This document shows positions 1-6,453 of a stretch of 18,768 bases of DNA, one piece after another. The position numbers and the translations under genes were made by a program. How positions within the stretch are numbered: the stretch's first letter is position 1; each line of letters opens with the position of its first letter. The notes under the pieces are model-generated. The model did not search any database and was not told the origin of the DNA. It saw nothing but the letters and a program-made list of their open reading frames with translations. Origin of the DNA: Treponemataceae bacterium. Its GTDB lineage: Bacteria; Spirochaetota; Spirochaetia; Treponematales; Treponemataceae. Location: assembly GCA_024697985.1 (NCBI GenBank), contig JAILRX010000188.1, positions 1 to 18,768 on the forward strand, read 5' to 3'.

Positions 1-611
1 TTTCCCCACGAAAGATAAAGAGAAAGCGGATGAGCCAGAACCGGTACGCCGCCAGAATCACGGATGGCGACAATCGCTTCATCAAGGTTGCATTTTTCCT
101 TTTTCTCGTAAAGCGGCCGTCCATGTGCAAGATAAAGGTCAAAAGCCTTCTGTCTTGTTTTGACGACCTTGTTTTCAAAAAGATAGTCGGCGATGTGAGG
201 CCGCCCGATATTTTGAGTTCCGTATTTTTCCTGAAGTTCTTCAAGCGTGACTTTGAGGCCCTGTGCCTGCATTTTTTCCAACTGATTTACTTTTTCTACG
301 ATGCATCTGTTTCGATTTTCTCTGGAAAGTTTTTGCTTGGCTATCAATTCTGAAAGAGATTTTGATATTTCCTTAAGGCCAAGTCCCAAAAGGTGAAATT
401 CACCGGTCGGCCATTCGATGCTCAGCTCAATTCCGCGCACAAATTCGATGTTTTTTTTGCGGGCTTCTGCCTCGCCTTCATCCAATCCTGCAACCGTATC
501 GTGATCCGTAATTGCCATGACTTTGAGACCTTTTTCAAAAGCCAGATCTACGAGTTCTGTCGGAGAGTAACATCCATCTGATGCCGTGCTGTGTGTATGC
601 AAATCAATCAT
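1..611 (-). CDS. PHP-domain phosphoesterase, partial (3' end missing)
   Basis: The reverse strand is open from an ATG at 611 to the left edge, giving 203 codons with no stop. The protein starts MIDLHTHSTASDGCYSP, the PHP motif I (HTH, with the following D), and continues with ITDHDT (motif II) and RGIELSIEW (the metal-binding glutamate of motif III). Further on come IGRPHIADYL and, near the edge, VPVLAHPLSLY, which are also typical of the family. This matches PHP phosphoesterases of the YciV/TrpH (RNase AM) type, metal-dependent cytoplasmic enzymes that hydrolyse nucleotides or short RNAs; the exact substrate cannot be read from the sequence. Most of the expected length (about 280 residues) is present. 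The ATG has no Shine-Dalgarno sequence and lies 7 bases after an extended -10 element. The gene is divergent from the cNMP-domain gene at 688. Confidence 0.88.
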   Translation of the reverse strand, partial: MIDLHTHSTASDGCYSPTELVDLAFEKGLKVMAITDHDTVAGLDEGEAEARKKNIEFVRGIELSIEWPTGEFHLLGLGLKEISKSLSELIAKQKLSRENRNRCIVEKVNQLEKMQAQGLKVTLEELQEKYGTQNIGRPHIADYLFENKVVKTRQKAFDLYLAHGRPLYEKKEKCNLDEAIVAIRDSGGVPVLAHPLSLYLSWG

Positions 612-618
612 TTTTATT

Positions 619-627
619 AATGTAGCA
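619..627 (-). promoter_or_regulatory. Extended -10 promoter of the PHP gene, apparently leaderless
   Basis: On the reverse strand TGC (627-625) is followed directly by TACATT (624-619). This is an extended -10 element. Seven bases then lead to the ATG at 611, so transcription would begin at or within a base of the start codon. No purine-rich ribosome-binding site is present and the -35 region is weak. Confidence 0.5.
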
Positions 628-642
628 TAATTTTAAATGTTG

Positions 643-651
643 TGGTATACT
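643..651 (+). promoter_or_regulatory. Extended -10 promoter of the cNMP-domain gene
   Basis: TGG followed by TATACT (646-651) is a good extended -10 element. Transcription should start near 658, leaving a leader of about 30 bases. The leader carries a GGAGAAAG ribosome-binding site (676-683) ahead of the ATG at 688. The -35 region is poor. Confidence 0.55.
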
Positions 652-687
652 ATAGATAGAATAGTCTATATTTATGGAGAAAGTAAA

Positions 688-1938
688 ATGCCAAAAGCAA
701 TGCAATATAGGACAGGTTCTATAATCTACTTTGAAGGTGATAATGATGACCGAATCTTTATCCTTCAAAAAGGCGCAGTAGTCCTTAAATCAACTGATAT
801 TGAAACAGGAGCTCAAATCAATGAACAGATAGCCATCGGAGAATTCTTCGGTGTTAAATCTGCTTTCGGTCACTTTCCTCGAGAAGAAACCGTTTCTGTC
901 GTAGCTGATTCTCAATGCGTTGCTTTAACTGTCCCTGAATTTGAACAGCTTTTTGGCGGAAATAAAGCCGTCATCCTCAAGATGCTCAAGGTCTTCTCCA
1001 ATCAGCTTCGAAATATCCATAAGAAAATTGATTCTATTCTTGATAACAAAGTTGAGATCGATCAGCCTACAGGAATGCAGCTCGTTGCACAGAGCTTCTT
1101 CCAGGAAAAAGAATACAAGACTTGCTGCGATGTATGCGCAAAATTCTTTGCCCGTTTTCCACAGGCTTCAAACGTCAACTCGATGAAACAGCTTTACTTG
1201 AATTCTAAAAAACTTGCAGACCTTTCTGCATCAAAAGGAATTTCCGAAACTGTTTCTTCTGCATCAGCTGCCTCTGCAACATCAAGTGCATTAAAACAGT
1301 TTTCTTTGCCGGCATTCAGCCGATTTGCTAAAAAATTCGAGCCGGGTTCAGTCATCATTTCTGAGTTTGAACCTGGAGACTGCTTCTATCTGATTCAGTC
1401 TGGAACAGTTCAGTTGATTAAGTGTATCAACGGAACCAAAAAGAATCTTGATATCCTTATGCCGGGTGAATTCTTCGGTGAAATGGCAATTCTTGAAAAT
1501 ACGCCACGTTCGGCAACTTGTCTTGCTGCAGACCGAGTTGAAGTTCTCGAATTCAACAAGCAGAATTTCGAATTGCTGATTATGGGAAATCCTCAGCTGG
1601 CCATCATCCTTATAAAACTGTTCTGTAAACGAATTTACGACCAGAACCGACGACTCAAGACTTTGGTAATCAAAGACCTTCAGGCTCGAATCGGTGACGT
1701 ATTCCTTATGATTGATGAGATGAATCCTCAGTTGGCTTCTTCAAATGATTCGCGAAAACTTCCACTTACAATCCAGGATGTTTCGCATTGGGCAGGAATT
1801 CCGCTTGAGACAGCAACCGAAGAAGTTAAGAAATTCGTTGAAAAACGAAAAATCGAAGTTTTCGATAATTACATTATCGTTAAAAATATTGTTGATATGC
1901 GACGTTTCGTCGACCAGCACGTCAACAAGAAATTTTAG
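688..1938 (+). CDS. Tandem cyclic-nucleotide-binding-domain protein with C-terminal CRP-like winged helix
   Basis: This 416-residue protein has a cNMP-binding (CAP_ED-type) domain at about 5-115, a helical middle segment at 125-180, a Ser/Ala-rich linker at 180-203, a second cNMP domain at about 208-325 and a C-terminal segment (330-416). The last contains a helix-turn-helix-like stretch, LTIQDVSHWAGIPLETA, and a wing with EVFDNYIIV. The second domain has a near-canonical phosphate-binding cassette, GEFFGEMAILENTPRSAT at 260-277, with E265 and R274. In the first domain the equivalent glutamate is V56 (GEFFGVKSAF), so ligand binding there is doubtful. I infer a cytoplasmic transcription factor or cAMP/c-di-nucleotide sensor. 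The start was placed at 688 because GGAGAAAG precedes it; an in-frame ATG at 637 lies upstream of the promoter. A strong terminator follows. Confidence 0.85.
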   Translation: MPKAMQYRTGSIIYFEGDNDDRIFILQKGAVVLKSTDIETGAQINEQIAIGEFFGVKSAFGHFPREETVSVVADSQCVALTVPEFEQLFGGNKAVILKMLKVFSNQLRNIHKKIDSILDNKVEIDQPTGMQLVAQSFFQEKEYKTCCDVCAKFFARFPQASNVNSMKQLYLNSKKLADLSASKGISETVSSASAASATSSALKQFSLPAFSRFAKKFEPGSVIISEFEPGDCFYLIQSGTVQLIKCINGTKKNLDILMPGEFFGEMAILENTPRSATCLAADRVEVLEFNKQNFELLIMGNPQLAIILIKLFCKRIYDQNRRLKTLVIKDLQARIGDVFLMIDEMNPQLASSNDSRKLPLTIQDVSHWAGIPLETATEEVKKFVEKRKIEVFDNYIIVKNIVDMRRFVDQHVNKKF

Positions 1939-1961
1939 TTCACAGTTGTGGATTTTGATGT

Positions 1962-1989
1962 GGCAGCCTCAATCGGCTGCCTTTTTTTT
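1962..1989 (+). terminator. Rho-independent terminator after the cNMP-domain gene
   Basis: GGCAGCC (1962-1968) and GGCTGCC (1975-1981) form a 7-bp GC-rich stem with a 6-base loop, followed by eight T's (1982-1989). It lies 23 bases after the stop codon. On the opposite strand the stem has no U-run after it, so it is unlikely to stop pyrKD transcription. Confidence 0.93.
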
Positions 1990-2037
1990 GTGGAGTTTCT
2001 GTATGCGCCAAACAGTCGCGCACAAGTTTCTGCGCGC

Positions 2038-3951
2038 TTAGAGCATTTTGCCACAGAAATCACTGATTTTAGAATAGCCTTTTTTAGCCATCCACTTTTT
2101 CAATCCGTCGATGATTTCAATCATGCAGTTTGGATTTGAGAAAGTTGCCGTTCCCACCTGGATCGCGCCGGCGCCGGCCAAAATGAATTCGACCGCGTCC
2201 TGCCAGCAGCTGATTCCGCCAAGCCCGATTACAGGAACCTGTTTTTCTTCCGGCAAAGTTTTAATCATCGAACAAACGTCGTACACGATTCTGAGCGCAA
2301 GCGGTTTTACGGCAGGACCTGCAAGACCTGCGGTTTTATTGTCAAAAACGAATTTTTCCTTATCGATATCAATTGCCATCGCCTGGAAAGTGTTACAGAT
2401 GCTGATTGCATCGGCGCCGCTATCAATTACGGCTTTCGCAACGTCCTTTACAGAAGGCGCGTTCGGAGAAAGCTTTACGATAAGCGGCTTTTTTGTCGCT
2501 TCCCGCACTTTCGAAGTAACTTCCGAAGCCATGCAAGGTTCAAGACCGAAGCCCATTCCACCGGCTTTTACGTTAGGACATGAAATGTTGAGCTCGATCA
2601 TGTCGACGTCGCTTGCATCCAAAAGTCTGGCGCCTTCAACATATTTTTCGATAGAATGTCCGCTCAAGTTTGCAATTGAAACGCACTTTAACTTTTTCAT
2701 CTCTGGGAGTTTTTTATCGATAAAATGCCTGATTCCAGGATTTTCAAGCCCGATTGAGTTTACCAGCCCCGAAGGTGTTTCCCAAAGGCGCATTCCTGTA
2801 TTTCCTGGCCGAGGGTCGAGGGTAAGGCCTTTCGAGCAGATTCCGCCGAGCCTGTTTACGTCGAAAACGGTTTCGTATTCCTGACCAAATCCGAAAGTTC
2901 CGCTGGCGGCGATAACAGGATTCTGGAAATCTACGCCTGCAATATTCACGCTGAGGTCCGGGCCGGCTGTTTTGGCAGACTCAGTTTTGGCGCCCGTCGC
3001 AGCATTGTTTGCGCCTGCGGCAGTCTTAGCAGAGTCAGTCTTGCCGGCGGCCTGCGGCTTTGCAAAAATAAGCTTTTCGCCTTCAAAGACAGGTCCGTCC
3101 TTACAGCACCTTCTGTTTCCCTCTGTAGTTTCTATAGTACAACCAAGGCAGGCTCCGACGCCGCAAGCCATCCGGTTTTCCATACTCAAAAAGCATTTGA
3201 TGCCGCTTTCTACACAGATTTTCTGAACGTAGGCAAGCATCGGGGTCGGGCCGCAGGCGTAAACTGCTTTATAGCCTGCTTCCTTAAGTTTTTGTGCATC
3301 GAGGGCGTTCGGAAGCATTCCTTTTATTCCGACTGAACCGTCATCAGTTGTGATTACAAGATTTCGGGCATGAACGTTTTCAAGCCCATACGAGCCGCTT
3401 TTGAAGCAGGCGAAAAAATCGTAGCTTGCGTCCGGCAATGTCTCTGAAAAGCCTGCGACGGGCGCCACGCCGATGCCGCCGCCTATGACGCAGACCGGCG
3501 CGCAAGAATTAGGCGCGCTCGAATCGCTGCTCAAACTAGCCGCGCTCGATTCGCCAGCGCACGATTTGGCTGCCGCGCTCGATTCGCCAGCGCACGATTC
3601 GCCGCCGGCATACTGGCTGAACGTGTTTCCCAAAGGTCCCAAAACCTGAACCCCATCACCCTTTTCAAGCGAGCAGAGCTCTTTGGTGCCATCCCCTTTG
3701 AGAAGAATTAAAAATGAAACTGTGATTTTCGAATCTGAAGATTTTTCGCAATGATAAACGCTGATTGGTCGAGCAAGAAGATGCTGTGATTTTTCGGAGC
3801 GCAACATGAAAAACTGTCCTGAAAGCGGTTTTTGATTTTCAGGAAGTTCAATTGTTACGCAATAAACGGATTTGTCTGGTTTTGCTCCATCAACAGGTGC
3901 ACAGAAAGCAACCTTTCCCAAAGCAAAAACAGGATAAGTTTTGTCACACAT
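2038..3951 (-). CDS. pyrKD: Fused dihydroorotate dehydrogenase: PyrK electron-transfer domain + PyrD catalytic domain
   Basis: This 637-residue single chain carries both parts of class 1B dihydroorotate dehydrogenase, which oxidises dihydroorotate to orotate with NAD+ in pyrimidine synthesis. The PyrK part (1-298) has the FAD motif RPISVY (61-66), the NAD-binding VIGGGIGVAP (155-164) and 2Fe-2S cysteines C263, C268, C271 and C283 (last in CKDGPVF). The PyrD part (about 333-637) has SKGLTLDPRPGN, NSIGLENPG and NISCPN with catalytic C458. The two are joined by an Ala/Lys/Thr-rich linker (298-331). A Ser/Ala/Cys-rich insertion (about 115-150), encoded by a 33-base minisatellite, lies between the FAD and NAD domains. 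AAGGAG (3964-3959) sits 7 bases before the ATG. PyrK and PyrD are normally separate subunits, so fusion makes them 1:1. The gene follows gpx and the TSCPD gene on the same strand. Confidence 0.95.
   Translation of the reverse strand: MCDKTYPVFALGKVAFCAPVDGAKPDKSVYCVTIELPENQKPLSGQFFMLRSEKSQHLLARPISVYHCEKSSDSKITVSFLILLKGDGTKELCSLEKGDGVQVLGPLGNTFSQYAGGESCAGESSAAAKSCAGESSAASLSSDSSAPNSCAPVCVIGGGIGVAPVAGFSETLPDASYDFFACFKSGSYGLENVHARNLVITTDDGSVGIKGMLPNALDAQKLKEAGYKAVYACGPTPMLAYVQKICVESGIKCFLSMENRMACGVGACLGCTIETTEGNRRCCKDGPVFEGEKLIFAKPQAAGKTDSAKTAAGANNAATGAKTESAKTAGPDLSVNIAGVDFQNPVIAASGTFGFGQEYETVFDVNRLGGICSKGLTLDPRPGNTGMRLWETPSGLVNSIGLENPGIRHFIDKKLPEMKKLKCVSIANLSGHSIEKYVEGARLLDASDVDMIELNISCPNVKAGGMGFGLEPCMASEVTSKVREATKKPLIVKLSPNAPSVKDVAKAVIDSGADAISICNTFQAMAIDIDKEKFVFDNKTAGLAGPAVKPLALRIVYDVCSMIKTLPEEKQVPVIGLGGISCWQDAVEFILAGAGAIQVGTATFSNPNCMIEIIDGLKKWMAKKGYSKISDFCGKML
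3539..3599 (-). repeat. 33-base in-frame minisatellite inside pyrKD
   Basis: Two identical 28-base copies lie at 3539-3566 and 3572-3599. With the 5-base spacer this makes a 33-base (11-codon) period. A diverged partial third copy lies at about 3512-3530. They encode the repeated peptide SCAGESSAA and are much richer in GC than the surrounding gene. Confidence 0.9.
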
Positions 3952-3967
3952 AAGCTCTCTCCTTGCG

Positions 3968-3992
3968 ATATAACGTCGATTTAATATAACGT
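3968..3992 (-). promoter_or_regulatory. Possible pyrKD promoter/operator with direct repeats
   Basis: On the reverse strand ACGTTATAT occurs at 3992-3984 and again at 3976-3968, a 16-base period. TATATT (3988-3983) could be a -10 element, but no good -35 is seen. The second copy ends just before the ribosome-binding site. The repeats may be an operator or chance. Confidence 0.25.
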
Positions 3993-4030
3993 TTTATCGC
4001 AGATTTTACTAGAGAGAGCGGCGTGTCGAC

Positions 4031-4273
4031 TTACACGCTCAAAACAGCCTTGGCAAGCTGATCAGCACATGAAGTTTTTCTAAATCCACAGGTGTTTCCC
4101 GCAAGGATCTTTGAGATTTCTTCTGCCTTCATGCCATCAACAAGCTTACCGATGGCCTTCAAATTTCCGTTACATCCGCCTGTAAAAGCCACGTTTGTAA
4201 CGACGCCATTTTCATCTTTATCAAAAGTAATTTTTGAGGAACAAGTTCCGCTTGTCTTGTACGTATAAGTCAT
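4031..4273 (-). CDS. TSCPD-domain protein of unknown function
   Basis: This 80-residue protein fits the small uncharacterised TSCPD family (TIGR03905-like). It starts with YTYKTSGTCSSKI, then has the conserved FTGGCNGNLKAI (C34) and ends with NTCGFRKTSCADQLAKA (C62, C69), where TSCAD is the variant of the name-giving motif. The four cysteines (11, 34, 62, 69) suggest metal binding or redox chemistry, but this is inference. The C-terminal half of ribonucleotide-reductase-associated TSCPD proteins is related. The gene begins 9 bases after the gpx stop with a weak AGGCAG ribosome-binding site, so the two are almost certainly co-transcribed. No signal peptide or membrane segment is present. Confidence 0.85.
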   Translation of the reverse strand: MTYTYKTSGTCSSKITFDKDENGVVTNVAFTGGCNGNLKAIGKLVDGMKAEEISKILAGNTCGFRKTSCADQLAKAVLSV

Positions 4274-4282
4274 AATTTCTGC

Positions 4283-4765
4283 CTATTTTTCTACAGCGTT
4301 CTTAACTGCTGCATCAAATTTTTCAGGAGCATCAGCTGGTCCAAATCGATCAAGAACTGTTCCGTCCCGACCAATAAGGAATTTTGTGAAGTTCCACTTG
4401 ATTCTAGAAGACAGTTTACCGCCTTTTTTCTGGCTTTTCAAATATGTGTAAAGCGGTGATTCGTCCTTGCCGTTTACCTTGATTTTAGAAAACTGTGGGA
4501 AAGTAATTCCGAATCGGCCTTTGCAGAAAGTATGAATTTTTTCATCATTTCCCGGTGCCTGATTCATGAACTGATTGCAAGGAAAATCGAGGATTTCAAA
4601 TCCCTTATCCTTGTATTTGTCGTACATAGCCTGCAAACCTTCATACTGTGGAGTAAATCCGCATCCAGTTGCTGTGTTTACGATAAGAAGAACTTTGCCT
4701 TCATAATCCTTAAGTGAAACATCACTTCCATCTCGAGCTTTTACTGTGTAATCATAAATTCCCAT
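4283..4765 (-). CDS. gpx: Glutathione-peroxidase family (thiol-dependent) peroxidase
   Basis: This 160-residue cytoplasmic peroxidase has the full family length. The peroxidatic cysteine is C35 in TATGCGFTPQ. The other catalytic residues are Q69 in FPCNQFMNQAPG and W124-N125 in KWNFTKFL. C81 (HTFCKGRFG) sits where the resolving cysteine of two-cysteine, thioredoxin-dependent enzymes lies. It therefore probably reduces lipid and organic hydroperoxides with thioredoxin rather than glutathione (known for such family members; inferred here). Codon 35 is TGC, so this is the cysteine form and not a selenoprotein. The gene is divergent from an OhrR-like regulator, shares its control region, and is the first gene of a likely gpx-TSCPD-pyrKD transcript. 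Confidence 0.94.
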   Translation of the reverse strand: MGIYDYTVKARDGSDVSLKDYEGKVLLIVNTATGCGFTPQYEGLQAMYDKYKDKGFEILDFPCNQFMNQAPGNDEKIHTFCKGRFGITFPQFSKIKVNGKDESPLYTYLKSQKKGGKLSSRIKWNFTKFLIGRDGTVLDRFGPADAPEKFDAAVKNAVEK

Positions 4766-4791
4766 CTTTCTGCCTCTTTTTTATAAAATTT

Positions 4792-4805
4792 AATTGTGTG
4801 CAATC
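4792..4805. promoter_or_regulatory. Operator-like palindrome 1 (gpx side)
   Basis: AATTGTGTGCAATC resembles palindrome 2 at 11 of 14 positions, with an ATTG/CAAT core. It lies about 7-20 bases downstream of the predicted gpx transcription start, where a bound repressor would block elongation. The TTG/CAA half-sites resemble OhrR/MarR boxes. Confidence 0.55.
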
Positions 4806-4818
4806 AATTTATGCTGAT

Positions 4819-4847
4819 AATATATAATATCCACTTGAAATTGTCAA
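4819..4847 (-). promoter_or_regulatory. Promoter of gpx
   Basis: On the reverse strand TTGACA (4847-4842), a 17-base spacer and TATATT (4824-4819) form a near-consensus sigma70 promoter. The predicted start is near 4812, giving a leader of about 47 bases. Confidence 0.75.
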
Positions 4848-4863
4848 GTTAATTGTATACAAT
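4835..4863 (+). promoter_or_regulatory. Promoter of the OhrR-like gene, apparently leaderless
   Basis: TTGAAA (4835-4840), a 17-base spacer and TACAAT (4858-4863) precede the ATG at 4870 by six bases, so the first transcribed base should be the A of the start codon. The -35 overlaps the gpx -35 within the inverted repeat CTTGAAATTGTCAAG (4834-4848). The -10 lies inside palindrome 2. Confidence 0.7.
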
Positions 4864-4864
4864 T
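4851..4864. promoter_or_regulatory. Operator-like palindrome 2 (regulator side)
   Basis: AATTGTATACAATT is a perfect 14-base palindrome covering the -10 hexamer of the OhrR-like gene and ending 5 bases before its ATG. ACAATT/AATTGT half-sites are typical of OhrR operators, so autorepression is likely. Confidence 0.7.
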
Positions 4865-4869
4865 TAATT

Positions 4870-5358
4870 ATGGAAAATATGAATGATTTACAAATGCAAC
4901 TGCCGGAAGGCTTTGATCCACTTTCTCTTGATAATCAGATCTGTTTTGCGCTTTACGTATGCTCAAAAGAGATAATCCGAAAATACGGTCCATTGCTTGA
5001 TCCGCTCGGACTTACCTACACTTCTTACATCACCATGCTGAGTCTTTGGGAAAAAGACGGAGTTACTGTAAAAGAACTTGGGAAACGACTTTTTTTGGAT
5101 TCGGGCACTCTTACTCCGCTTTTGAAAAAGATGGAAAGTCAGGGGTTGATAAAGCGAGAACGCAGCAAGCAGGATGAACGAACGGTCTACATCTATCTGA
5201 CAGAAGAAGGTCATCAGATGAAATCAAAATGCATGTACGTTCCGCAACAAATGTCTTGTTCAAACATCCTCGAAATGAATGAAGCCGGCCAGCTTATCGG
5301 AATTCTCCACAATATGATGGCCAGCATCCAGGATGACAATCCTTCTGTTAAGAAATGA
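4870..5358 (+). CDS. MarR/OhrR-type peroxide-sensing repressor
   Basis: This 162-residue MarR-family protein opens with LSLDNQICFALYVCSKEI, which matches the N-terminal sensor helix of OhrR. C25 sits at the peroxide-reactive cysteine position. A winged helix follows, with VTVKELGKRLFLDSGTLTPLLKKME (about 65-89) as recognition region and KRERSKQDERTVYIYLTEEG (about 95-114) as wing. C31 is nearby, and C121 and C130 lie in the C-terminal helices, so a two-cysteine (disulfide) mechanism is possible. OhrR proteins repress a peroxidase gene until oxidised; here the adjacent divergent target is gpx rather than an ohr gene. The ATG abuts palindrome 2, leaving no room for a ribosome-binding site. A start at Met4 (4879) is possible but also poorly supported. 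Confidence 0.9.
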   Translation: MENMNDLQMQLPEGFDPLSLDNQICFALYVCSKEIIRKYGPLLDPLGLTYTSYITMLSLWEKDGVTVKELGKRLFLDSGTLTPLLKKMESQGLIKRERSKQDERTVYIYLTEEGHQMKSKCMYVPQQMSCSNILEMNEAGQLIGILHNMMASIQDDNPSVKK

Positions 5359-5428
5359 TGAGGGAAACCAGCTGTAAAAGCAGCGTCAAAAAAATGATTA
5401 CCAGAATTAATATTTTTCTATGATCCAT
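5348..5428 (-). CDS. Possible 26-residue single-span membrane peptide
   Basis: A short reverse-strand reading frame encodes MDHRKILILVIIFLTLLLQL, then six more residues (VSLIIS), then TAA. A charged N-terminus (DHRK) precedes about 21 hydrophobic residues, so the product would be a single-pass membrane peptide with its N-terminus inside. It overlaps the last 11 bases of the OhrR-like gene in convergent orientation and lies 80 bases downstream of pyrF. No Shine-Dalgarno sequence is seen. A poor -10 (TAGAAC, 5440-5435) ends six bases before the ATG. The frame is short enough to arise by chance, but the charge and hydrophobicity pattern is typical of small membrane proteins and type I toxins. 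I do not recognise a family. Confidence 0.35.
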   Translation of the reverse strand: MDHRKILILVIIFLTLLLQLVSLIIS

Positions 5429-5439
5429 AATTCTGTTCT

Positions 5440-5487
5440 ATTTTAAGATGCCAACCGTACAAAATCAGCACAGAAACATCTTAAAAT
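5440..5487. repeat. 11-bp inverted repeat with 26-base loop downstream of pyrF
   Basis: ATTTTAAGATG (5440-5450) is the exact reverse complement of CATCTTAAAAT (5477-5487). The stem is AT-rich and neither side is followed by a T-run, so it is not a classical terminator. It could still act as an mRNA 3' end or a protein site between pyrF and the small frame at 5428. Confidence 0.6.
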
Positions 5488-5504
5488 CAGCACAGAATCA
5501 GCAC
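5461..5504. repeat. Short direct repeats, 22-base period
   Basis: The 15-base word AAAATCAGCACAGAA occurs at 5461-5475 and 5483-5497, and ATCAGCAC recurs at 5497-5504. The array lies between the pyrF stop and the small reading frame, partly inside the loop of the 11-bp inverted repeat. Confidence 0.75.
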
Positions 5505-5508
5505 TATT

Positions 5509-6447
5509 TTATTTGTACTTCTTTTCGACCTTGGCTTTTGCCTTGGTCAGATCTTTTTTAGAAAACTTAGCGGCCTTTGCAGCGGCTCTCGTTATGTCGG
5601 CCATTGTCAAAGTTCCGTTTTCGCGTTTTTCAGCCAAGGATTCGTCCTTTTTCCAGGCACACAAAATACCACGGCTTGAGTTTACGACGCCACCGGCTTC
5701 CAAAAGCAGAGTTCCTGCAATTTCAGCAGCTCCGCCCTGGGCACCATAGCCTGGAATCAAAAACAGGGTGTTTGGATATTTTTTTCTAAGATAGAGCGCG
5801 TCTTCTGTCTGAGTTGCTCCGACTACGGCACCAACCGGTCCGCAGGTCTGCTCTGGATATTCAGCCTTAAATTCCTGTCCGATTCTATCAAGTTCGTTTC
5901 CGACTCTTTCCAAAAGGAGAGAACCATCCTCAAGTTTCTGATGTTCGATATCAACCATTCCTGGATTTGATGTGCAAAGCAAAACGAAGGCACCTTTTCC
6001 GCCCTTCTCTTTCGAGCACCATTCTGTAAAAGGTTTGAGCGTATCAAAACCCATATATGGATTTACGGTGATGATGTCAGTTTCGAAATCACCTGAAAAG
6101 TGGGCGCGTGCATAAGCCTTTGCCGTATCAGCAATATCACCACGCTTGATGTCTGAAATAACCGGGATATCAGCTTCTTTCAATGCCTTGAGCGTTTCGG
6201 CATAAGTTTTAAGGCCTTCAATTCCCATTGCCTCGTAATAGGCAATCTGGACCTTGGCACAGCACATGTAAGGCTTGCACTTTTTGATTAAAGCCTTGTT
6301 GTATGCCAAAACAGCCTTCATCGGAGTCTTGTACTTGCTCAAAATATTTTCCGGAATATAACTTGGATCTGTATCCAATCCTACACATAATGGACCATTT
6401 GTTTGGGCAGCTTCCTGTAAACGCTGCATCTGATGAATATTGTTCAT
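5509..6447 (-). CDS. pyrF: Orotidine-5'-phosphate decarboxylase (type 2 PyrF)
   Basis: This 312-residue protein catalyses the last step of UMP synthesis, decarboxylation of OMP. The catalytic DIKRGDIADTAKAYA block is at 99-113, with D99, K101 and D104 as the charged active-site network. LCVGLDTDPSYIP (20-32), VNPYMGFD and VGATQTEDALYLR (the phosphate-binding side) also fit the long type 2 family. IPGYGAQGG near residue 235 is the usual C-terminal phosphate loop. A Lys/Ala-rich tail (about 290-312) extends beyond the fold. The ATG at 6447 has no ribosome-binding site and is six bases after a -10 hexamer. The gene is divergent from the GH3 gene. The product acts downstream of PyrKD, encoded 1.5 kb away, but the two are not in one operon. 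Confidence 0.95.
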   Translation of the reverse strand: MNNIHQMQRLQEAAQTNGPLCVGLDTDPSYIPENILSKYKTPMKAVLAYNKALIKKCKPYMCCAKVQIAYYEAMGIEGLKTYAETLKALKEADIPVISDIKRGDIADTAKAYARAHFSGDFETDIITVNPYMGFDTLKPFTEWCSKEKGGKGAFVLLCTSNPGMVDIEHQKLEDGSLLLERVGNELDRIGQEFKAEYPEQTCGPVGAVVGATQTEDALYLRKKYPNTLFLIPGYGAQGGAAEIAGTLLLEAGGVVNSSRGILCAWKKDESLAEKRENGTLTMADITRAAAKAAKFSKKDLTKAKAKVEKKYK

Positions 6448-6453
6448 AAATCC

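Noticed and set aside
30..581. Plus-strand reading frames in the first 600 bases
   Set aside because: They are antisense shadows of the PHP-domain gene, whose motifs are unmistakable on the reverse strand.
2017..2036. Terminator for pyrKD
   Set aside because: CGCGCA/TGCGCG forms a 6-bp hairpin just after the stop codon, but no U-run follows on the reverse strand, so the pyrKD 3' end remains unassigned.
4021..4038. Terminator at the end of the TSCPD gene
   Set aside because: GCGTGT/ACACGC spans the stop codon with a 6-base loop but has no T-run, so transcription into pyrKD is not clearly stopped.
4659..4665. Selenocysteine in the GPx active site
   Set aside because: The codon at position 35 is TGC, so it is ordinary cysteine; no in-frame TGA occurs.
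5461..5504. CRISPR-like array
   Set aside because: The repeats are 15 bases with 7-base spacers, only two full copies, and no cas genes are present.
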